From NCBI RefSeq assembly GCF_001661595.2, contig NZ_LYPF02000001.1, positions 1 through 64,000 on the forward strand: 64,000 nt of DNA. Reading direction: 5' to 3'. The notes beneath the pieces are model-generated. The model had not been told where the DNA came from. It did no database searches and was given only the letters and a program-made list of their open reading frames with translations. Shown here piece by piece: positions 61,261 through 64,000 of the stretch; the stretch's first letter is position 1, and every line of letters begins with the position of its first letter. Position numbers and translations under genes: made by a program. Source of the DNA: Crocinitomix algicola (GTDB lineage Bacteria > Bacteroidota > Bacteroidia > Flavobacteriales_D > Crocinitomicaceae).

Positions 61261-61803
61261 TTAAATTGTTTTTATGTAGTCCTCAATTTTTTTTGCAGCC
61301 AAATGGTAAGAAGCTTTTAAGGCTCCTTCACTCGTACCGGTTAATTCTGATATCTCTGAAAATTTTAATTCATCAAAGTAACGGAGGTTAAAAACGAGCA
61401 ATTGTTTTTCAGGAAGCTGTTCAAGTGCACGTTTTAGAATTTCTTCAATTTCTTCAGGTTCAAATGATTTCCCTGCTATTTGAATGTTATTTTCAAATAA
61501 AGGTGGATCTAGATCAACGGTTTGATGTCTTGAAGCTTTACTCAGAAAAGTATGGGTTTCATTGAATGTAATTCTAAAAATCCAAGTATACAATGTTGAA
61601 TCCTCTCTAAATTTAGGCAAGCCTTTCCAAACTTTGAGGAATACATTTTGCATTACATCTTCAGCATCTTGATGATTCTTGGTATAGCGTCGAATCTGCC
61701 AATAAACGCGTTCTTGGAATTTTTTTACAATTTCATGAAAACCCAAGGTTTGATCCTCCTTGAAAAGTAGAATTAATTCGTTATCTGTTTTCGGTTTTCT
61801 CAT
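61261..61803 (-). CDS. RNA polymerase ECF sigma factor
   Basis: A 180-residue group 4 sigma factor with only regions 2 and 4. Region 2 includes YWQIRRYTKNHQDAEDVMQNVFLKVWKGL and FRITFNETHTF (each shown in pieces). Region 4 includes LEQLPEKQLLVFNLRYFDELKFSEI, then LTGTSEGALKASYHLAAKKI, which forms the -35-recognising helix-turn-helix. The next two genes, anti-sigma-like and Spy-like, are on the same strand 10-32 nt apart, the usual layout for envelope-stress regulation. It is expected to control its own operon. Confidence 0.93.
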   Translation of the reverse strand: MRKPKTDNELILLFKEDQTLGFHEIVKKFQERVYWQIRRYTKNHQDAEDVMQNVFLKVWKGLPKFREDSTLYTWIFRITFNETHTFLSKASRHQTVDLDPPLFENNIQIAGKSFEPEEIEEILKRALEQLPEKQLLVFNLRYFDELKFSEISELTGTSEGALKASYHLAAKKIEDYIKTI

Positions 61804-61841
61804 CTTTATATTAGTTCAACCTCAAACAGCAAATTATTAAG

Positions 61842-62795
61842 TTATTTTCTCGAAATAACCTTTTCAGCTGCTCGAACAATGTCAGCGGTGTTGATGTTGT
61901 ACTTTGTGAGAAGTTCTTCACCTTTACCACTTTCACCAAAGCTGTCATCTACTGCAACCATTTCTAATGGTGTAGGTATTTTTTTTGCTAAAAGTTGAGC
62001 AATAGAGTCACCTAACCCTCCATTCATCATATGTTCCTCTGCAGTGACAACACACTTTGTTTTATTTATAGATTCTAAGACTGCCTTTTCATCCAAAGGT
62101 TTAATCGTATGAATATTTATTATTTCGGGGTTGATTCCTTTTTCTAATAAAATTTCTGAAGCTTCGATAGCTTTCCAAACCATATGACCAGTTGCAATTA
62201 TTGTTACATCTTTACCTTCACTTAGAATGTCTGCTTTTCCTATTTCAAATTTCTTGTTTGGATCTGTGAAATTTGGAACTTTGGGACGTCCGAACCGCAA
62301 ATATACAGGGCCTTCATATTCTGCGATAGCAATAGTAGCTGCTTTGGTTTCATTATAATCACAGGGTGAAATCACAGTCATATTAGGGAGCATTTTCATC
62401 AACCCTATATCCTCAAGAATCTGATGCGTAGCTCCATCTTCTCCTAAAGTAAGGCCGGCGTGAGAGGCACAGATTTTCACATTTTTATTCGAATAGGCAA
62501 CAGATTGTCTTATTTGATCATAAACTCGACCAGTTGAAAAGTTTGCAAATGTTCCAGTAAAAGGAATTTTGCCACCAATGGTTAAACCAGCAGCCATCCC
62601 TATCATATTCGCTTCCGCAATACCAACTTGAAAAAAACGTTCGGGATGAGCATCCTGAAAATCATTCATTTTTAAGGAGCCAGTAAGATCGGCACATAAT
62701 GCTACAACATTTTCATTCGTTTTCCCTAATTCACTTAATCCTGCACCGAATCCTGATCGGGTATCTTTATGGTTTTGAATTTCAAATTTTTTCAT
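61842..62795 (-). CDS. transketolase C-terminal subunit
   Basis: A 317-residue protein equal to the second half of transketolase: the pyrimidine-binding domain and the C-terminal domain. It shows [41 protein letters not shown], the region [16 protein letters not shown], and [15 protein letters not shown]. The ETK-type C-terminal domain follows with [19 protein letters not shown]. In Bacteroidetes the N-terminal half, which binds the diphosphate, is usually encoded next door. Here both neighbours are unrelated (VWA protein upstream, sigma factor downstream), so the other subunit must be elsewhere. The pair would act in the pentose phosphate pathway. Confidence 0.9.
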   Translation of the reverse strand: MKKFEIQNHKDTRSGFGAGLSELGKTNENVVALCADLTGSLKMNDFQDAHPERFFQVGIAEANMIGMAAGLTIGGKIPFTGTFANFSTGRVYDQIRQSVAYSNKNVKICASHAGLTLGEDGATHQILEDIGLMKMLPNMTVISPCDYNETKAATIAIAEYEGPVYLRFGRPKVPNFTDPNKKFEIGKADILSEGKDVTIIATGHMVWKAIEASEILLEKGINPEIINIHTIKPLDEKAVLESINKTKCVVTAEEHMMNGGLGDSIAQLLAKKIPTPLEMVAVDDSFGESGKGEELLTKYNINTADIVRAAEKVISRK

Positions 62796-62834
62796 GTCCT
62801 AATTGTTTCGCTTTATATGATTCTAAATCAATTC

Positions 62835-64000
62835 TTATAAGTTAACTATCGTGTTCTCTCCAGAAAGTATTCTAAATTCTTTAACACTTGTGTAATCCGT
62901 GGAAACCGCAGATTTTGGTCGATATACAAATTTGTAACTTCCTGGCTGTAAATAAAAATAATCGGTTAATTTTTCGGGGTCTAAATCACAAACCCACTCA
63001 TCTTTATCAGAACCATCAACTTTAAATATTTGACCAACTATCGGATTATAAGTTTTGTATTTTAAATACCCAGAACCCGGTATTTCAATATACGTATGCG
63101 CACTTTGGTTAACCGCAACGTCTTTGTGGTAAATCCTAGGCAAAGTCAAAATTTCTAAGTCGTAATTGCCTACGATATAATTTTGAACTTCATTAACTTC
63201 TTGAACGTTTAAAGTAATTGATTTACCTGCTTGACTAACTCGCACTTTTACTTCTGTTTTCTTTGTTGGTCCTTTAATACGGGTCACTAATTTACCTTGC
63301 GGACAATAAGCGGGAATTATATTATGTGTGTTTCGTTGGATAGTAATATTCTTAACCTCAACTTTTGGTAAAGTGTTGACTAACATGTCATATTTCATTG
63401 TTGGTTCAATCACAGTTAATGTATCAGGATTCCCCTTAAAGTTTAAGGTATGCATAAAAGTATACTTTAAATTATTTGTTCCTGCTTCGTACAAAAATAC
63501 GGTTACGTTTGTTTCACTCGGCTTTTTGTAGGTATCATTTAAGTTAATTTGAACGGTTGTGTTTAGTAATGCATCACTAATAACGGATTTCATTACTTTT
63601 CTAAAAGACTCAAGTGTAGAGGCCTCATAGAATCGACCGATGCAATCGAAATCATTTAAATATTTCAAATCGATTCCTAATCCAACAACAAAAGGAGTTA
63701 CATTTATTCCTTTTGATTTTAATTTTCTTGCCACTTCGCAGGGAAATTGATCACAAGCTTCTTGACCATCAGTAATAAGAATGATAATGTTTCTTGCATT
63801 TTTATCAGGAAAATCTTCTGCTGCCGCTTCTAACGATCTTGCGATTGGTGTAGTTCCCTTTGGCTCCACCATATTGATGAAGTTCTTTATTTTAGAGTGA
63901 TTATTCGGACCAAAAGGGACCTCTAGTTTAGTGTCGTTACAGTCTTGATATGTTGGTGTAATAGGGGACTGGTGCCCATAGACTCTAAGTGCAATATCTA
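62835..64000 (-). CDS. VWA domain protein, 5' end beyond the window
   Basis: The reading frame is open from 63872 through the right window edge, so the protein continues beyond it; the visible part has about 387 residues. Upstream of the first visible ATG the frame reads ALRVYGHQSP, DCNDTKLEVPFG and PKGTTPIARSLEAAA, then IILITDGQEACDQ. These are the later parts of a von Willebrand factor A domain; its DxSxS metal site should lie off the window. After the VWA domain come about 270 residues of beta-rich repeats (TVQINLNDTYKKPSETNVTV and following). Function unknown; an export or adhesion role is possible. Confidence 0.8.
   Translation of the reverse strand, partial: DIALRVYGHQSPITPTYQDCNDTKLEVPFGPNNHSKIKNFINMVEPKGTTPIARSLEAAAEDFPDKNARNIIILITDGQEACDQFPCEVARKLKSKGINVTPFVVGLGIDLKYLNDFDCIGRFYEASTLESFRKVMKSVISDALLNTTVQINLNDTYKKPSETNVTVFLYEAGTNNLKYTFMHTLNFKGNPDTLTVIEPTMKYDMLVNTLPKVEVKNITIQRNTHNIIPAYCPQGKLVTRIKGPTKKTEVKVRVSQAGKSITLNVQEVNEVQNYIVGNYDLEILTLPRIYHKDVAVNQSAHTYIEIPGSGYLKYKTYNPIVGQIFKVDGSDKDEWVCDLDPEKLTDYFYLQPGSYKFVYRPKSAVSTDYTSVKEFRILSGENTIVNL

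Overview
The window is chromosomal DNA from an AT-rich, Gram-negative member of the Bacteroidetes, most likely Flavobacteriales; a Crocinitomicaceae/Fluviicola-like bacterium is plausible but not proven. The evidence is: many promoters of the Bacteroidetes type (TAnnTTTG), type IX secretion C-terminal sorting domains of both kinds (type A at 7546-8895, type B at 16951-20007), SprB adhesin repeats, large TonB-dependent receptors, the long Bacteroidetes form of NusB, a leucine dehydrogenase, and MenC of the Bacteroidetes type. No phage, transposase, plasmid function or CRISPR array was found. Genes are densely packed on both strands.

Layout. 1-7216: a tRNA-Ser, two small lipoproteins (one a cytochrome c), folD, a membrane-anchored archaemetzincin-like protease, menC, recR, trxB and an SF2 helicase. 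7217-7545: a structured, repeat-like intergenic element and a terminator. 7546-16862: the most coherent accessory block. On the minus strand are a TonB-dependent receptor, two tandem DUF5689 lipoproteins and a type IX-secreted OB-fold protein. Divergent on the plus strand are an exported endonuclease/exonuclease/phosphatase-family enzyme and a 5'-nucleotidase split into two genes in reversed order. I interpret this as a locus for capturing and degrading extracellular nucleic acid or nucleotides. 16951-20007: an SprB-repeat, PKD-domain surface protein.

20145-29446: housekeeping genes (ttcA, a SpoU methylase, an ABC exporter, leucine dehydrogenase, nusB, a DUF1573 lipoprotein, yajC, dnaX, rpsF-rpsR-rplI). 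dnaX appears to carry a -1 frameshift that separates its core from its tail. 29581-36790: a 1419-residue PAS/GAF/SpoIIE sensor phosphatase, then a second TonB-dependent receptor with a small gene whose membrane segment lies upstream of its first ATG. 37000-51978: 3-hydroxyacyl-CoA dehydrogenase, a membrane transglutaminase-like protein, a zinc-ribbon protein, a giant alpha-2-macroglobulin lipoprotein, two small lipoproteins, comB, ferredoxin, a LuxC-like acyl-CoA reductase, a phosphohexomutase, aroC and a VOC protein.

52073-58899: a five-gene plus-strand run of envelope proteins (a tandem beta-repeat protein, a DUF819 transporter with an exported N-terminal domain, a DUF1573 plus OmpA-like protein, a DUF6702 protein and an M1 peptidase). 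58906-64000: minus-strand genes for a class III aminotransferase, a CpxP/Spy-like protein, a probable anti-sigma protein, an ECF sigma factor, the C-terminal half of a split transketolase, and a VWA protein cut by the window edge.

All assignments rest on reading motifs and protein architecture by eye. No database search was run.
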